Of a stretch of 64,000 bases of DNA, positions 62,009 through 64,000 are shown piece by piece. Made by a program: the position numbers and the translations under genes. Origin of the DNA: Fallopia convolvulus (taxonomy: Eukaryota > Streptophyta > Magnoliopsida > Caryophyllales > Polygonaceae); the NCBI GenBank assembly GCA_964016875.1, contig OZ024737.1, forward strand, positions 32,427,683 through 32,491,682, in the 5' to 3' direction. Position 1 is the stretch's first letter. The number at the start of each line of letters is the position of its first letter. A model generated the notes under the pieces. It did no database searches and was not told the origin of the DNA. It saw only the letters and a list, made by a program, of their open reading frames with translations.

Positions 62009-62592
62009 TCCCTAACATTCCTGGGAACATGCGTTCTTCACGAATATACAAAAGTCTTACAACATCATCTGCATTAGGTGCTCTCAAATCCAAATCTCTG
62101 AAGACCTCTATAACTGATCGACAAAACTTTTTCAAACATTGAATTGTAGTAGATTTGCCAATTTTTATATATTCATCAAGAGAATCAGTTGGTACACCAT
62201 ATGCAAGCATTCTAAAAGCAACAATTAGTTTTTGAAAGGTGCTTAATTCAAGCTTACCAATACCATCACGTTGTTGCATAAAGAAATTGTCATGATCTTT
62301 GACAACATCAAACAACATATGCAATTCAAATGAGCAAATTTCTGCTTATTCGAAACCTTCTACGAAATTTGTGCTCAGGATATAGTGGAACCTTGGCAAA
62401 GTAATCCATGTAAAGTTTATAAGCAGCTTGTTCTCAATCACGGAAATAAGTTATATGCCCAGGAACTGCTCCTATGCGACTCAATTCAGCCTCATCGACG
62501 TCCTCGTCGCCATATAACTCCGCTAAGAGTTGATTATTATTCGCGTAATTGCGAATCAATTAATCTCGCTCTTGATCAAAGGAAGCCATGAC

Positions 62593-63826
62593 CTGATAGT
62601 ATTACTCATCTATTTGATTTTATATAGACAAAGAGGATGATGAGATATGAGAATTATTCATGGGAGGATTTTCATAAGGAAAAGATCAGAGAGTTTACAG
62701 AATATGGTGTGATGAAAATGGTGATGATGCCCATCTTATATAGAGGGTTGAAAAAATAGCCATTAAACTAGCCGTTATAAAAAGCCCCAAAAAAATTACC
62801 GTTAGACGATAACTAGCAGTTGCTAAAATCAAATATATAGCATTTCAAAAATGTCTTACAGTGGAAGTTGCTCTTAGAGAGTTTGAAGAGCTTGTTGTAT
62901 GTAAGTGCGAATTGGTTTACTTGATGTCAGTTATATAGCAAACAAGACTCCATATTATCATATGACATGGATATCCATAACTCTCTTTGCATAAAAAGAC
63001 AATAATCCGCATTATCACGTGATATAGTCTCTTTTCATAAGAAGACAAAGCCTTACATTATCACATGGGTCAAAAACCGAAAAAGAAGACATTACCCTTA
63101 TCTTTTTGCAAATAAGGTGAGTCAACTTTGTCCCTTTGTAGATTCGCTCAAGAAACAATGTATTATAGTCAATCGAAAAATGACCGAACTAACTTTCACC
63201 GAACTAACTTTCATTTCTCACATCTACCTTTCATCCAACTACCTTTAAACAAACTAACTTTTCATTGAATTAACTTTCATAATGAACCTACCTAACAATT
63301 TTTTAGTGAAAATTAGAATATTTTATATTTTATATTACTCTTAATTATTCGCTTATGTAAATCTATCACTAAGGCGTGCGGGCAATGGTATAATGTGTGC
63401 GAGTTTTACAAATTTGTAAGGTGACCCGGGTATTTAGGCCAAAAAAATTGTTGGTCCTGTTTGGGAGGCAGTGGGGCTCTTCGCGTGGAAAAGTCGAAAC
63501 AAATCGAAGCGTCCAAAATTCCTCGACTCTTCCAATTTAACAGAGTTTACTTTCAACACACACGCGCCCTTTTTTCCACCTTCTTCTTCCTCATCTCTCG
63601 ATCGAATCCAATTGTTAAACACTTTGCTCTCGATAGTACAAACAAGTGTGGAGGTTAGGTTTTCATTCGGAAAAGAGCCGGTAATCGTCTCGAATCGAGG
63701 GTTGAAGAAACCCCAGATCTCCGAAATCCAATCGAATTGTGAGCTGGTTGGTGTTCGCGGACTTTAGTGACGCATTAGCTGTGTGTTCCCGACAAGTTTA
63801 GGGCTTCTGAATCCACTAGATCGGAG
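62593..63826. other. Intergenic: Harbinger flank and AP-2 mu promoter
   Basis: TATATAGACA near 62618 could be the transposase TATA signal. GTGGAAGTTGCTCTTAGAG at 62862 may be one Harbinger terminal repeat. From 63440 the DNA becomes GC-richer and contains the probable 5' leader of the AP-2 mu gene, with short chance frames. Confidence 0.4.
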
Positions 63827-64000
63827 ATGCCGGTGGCTGCATCCGCTGTATATTTCTTGAACCTCCGCGGTGATGTCCTTATCAATCGCCTCTATCGTGA
63901 TGACGTCGGGTACTTGCTTCCTCTGTCCCTGTCTGCGTGTGTGAAATCCAGTTCCGTATTTGTTGAGTTCTAAAAAGAGATCGAGTTTAGCTTATAAATT
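63827..64000 (+). CDS. AP2M: AP-2 complex subunit mu, first coding exon (gene continues beyond window)
   Basis: The coding exon is 63827-63909, with intron to the window end. This medium (mu) chain of the AP-2 adaptor selects Tyr-motif cargo for clathrin-mediated endocytosis at the plasma membrane. The exon starts MPVAASAVYFLNLRGD and continues with VLINRLYRDDVG, which is the conserved mu2 N-terminus (longin-like fold). It ends in phase 2 before GTACTT. Upstream 63450-63826 looks like a transcribed leader. Mu1 chains have a different N-terminus, so AP-2 is favoured. Confidence 0.9.

Larger units (their letters stand above)
60480..62592 (-). pseudogene. PIF/Harbinger transposase pseudogene (ALP1-like), interrupted
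   Basis: Minus-strand pieces of one transposase are spread over 2.1 kb. The N-terminal part (62592-62340; MASFDQERD with internal stops) includes YFAKVPLYPEHKFRRRFR. The middle part (62324-61998) is open: GIGKLELSTFQKLIVAFRML and LDEYIKIGKSTTIQCLKKFC, up to FPGMLGSLD. The C-terminal part (about 61100-60480) resumes at MLGSIDCMH and continues with VLDRSLVFYDIL and TVNGHTQQGYYRIDGIYP, with several stops. The DDE-type nuclease motifs lie in this last part. A CACTA-like fragment and about 0.8 kb of other DNA separate the middle and last parts. It is not functional. Confidence 0.85.

Noticed and set aside
62385..62591. 68-residue plus-strand frame
   Set aside because: It is the complement of the N-terminal part of the Harbinger transposase pseudogene, which matches the family on the minus strand.

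Overview
This window is nuclear DNA from a flowering plant, most likely a eudicot. Genes are split by GT-AG introns, intergenic DNA is AT-rich, and every recognisable protein is plant-type: expansin, a BAR-SH3 protein of the SH3P type, a plastid-type class I phospholipase A1, and an RPA70 carrying zinc knuckles. Plant transposons are abundant (Copia, LINE, Helitron, Tourist/Harbinger, Stowaway, hAT). I cannot name the species.

Layout. 599-2338 (+) is the AlkB part of an ALKBH8-like tRNA oxygenase. 3032-5533 (+) is a nodulin-like/NFD4-type MFS transporter. 6315-8331 (-) is ribosomal protein eS4. 9853-12477 (-) is COQ5. 13397-19268 is a repeat block with Helitron ends, a chromomethylase 3' fragment and a Stowaway MITE. 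19497-21488 (+) is a BAR-SH3 protein. 22039-26223 (-) is a PotD-like polyamine-binding protein. 26224-32559 is repeat-rich. 32560-34572 (+) is a PLA1-Igamma-like lipase that has Gly where the catalytic Ser should be. 35453-38754 (-) is RPA70. 39090-41890 holds LINE and Copia debris. 43010-43904 (+) is an alpha-expansin. 44533-48584 (-) is a young, internally deleted Copia element. 48882-49277 is a solo LTR. 49872-52027 (-) is a polyamine (PUT-type) transporter. 53266-57308 (-) is proteasome subunit RPN8. 58.6-62.6 kb holds a LINE tail and a broken Harbinger transposase. 63827 to the window end (+) is the first exon of the AP-2 mu subunit.

The genes are mostly unrelated housekeeping loci, each with its own promoter, as expected in plants. 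Several (ALKBH8, NFD4, SH3P, PotD-like, PUT) have homologues that I recall lying close together on the upper arm of Arabidopsis chromosome 1, so the window is probably a conserved syntenic block filled with transposons. Two polyamine-related genes, the PotD-like binding protein and the PUT transporter, are in the same window.

The observations most worth checking are: loss of the nucleophile serine in the lipase; a 45-bp in-frame tandem duplication that copies a 3' splice site in the PotD-like gene; a chromomethylase fragment beside a Helitron-type terminus upstream of COQ5; a near-perfect 60-bp-arm hairpin downstream of the lipase; and the Copia element whose integrase core has been cleanly lost while its LTRs remain almost identical. 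Exon limits were read by eye from splice consensus and phase, and no alignment was run.
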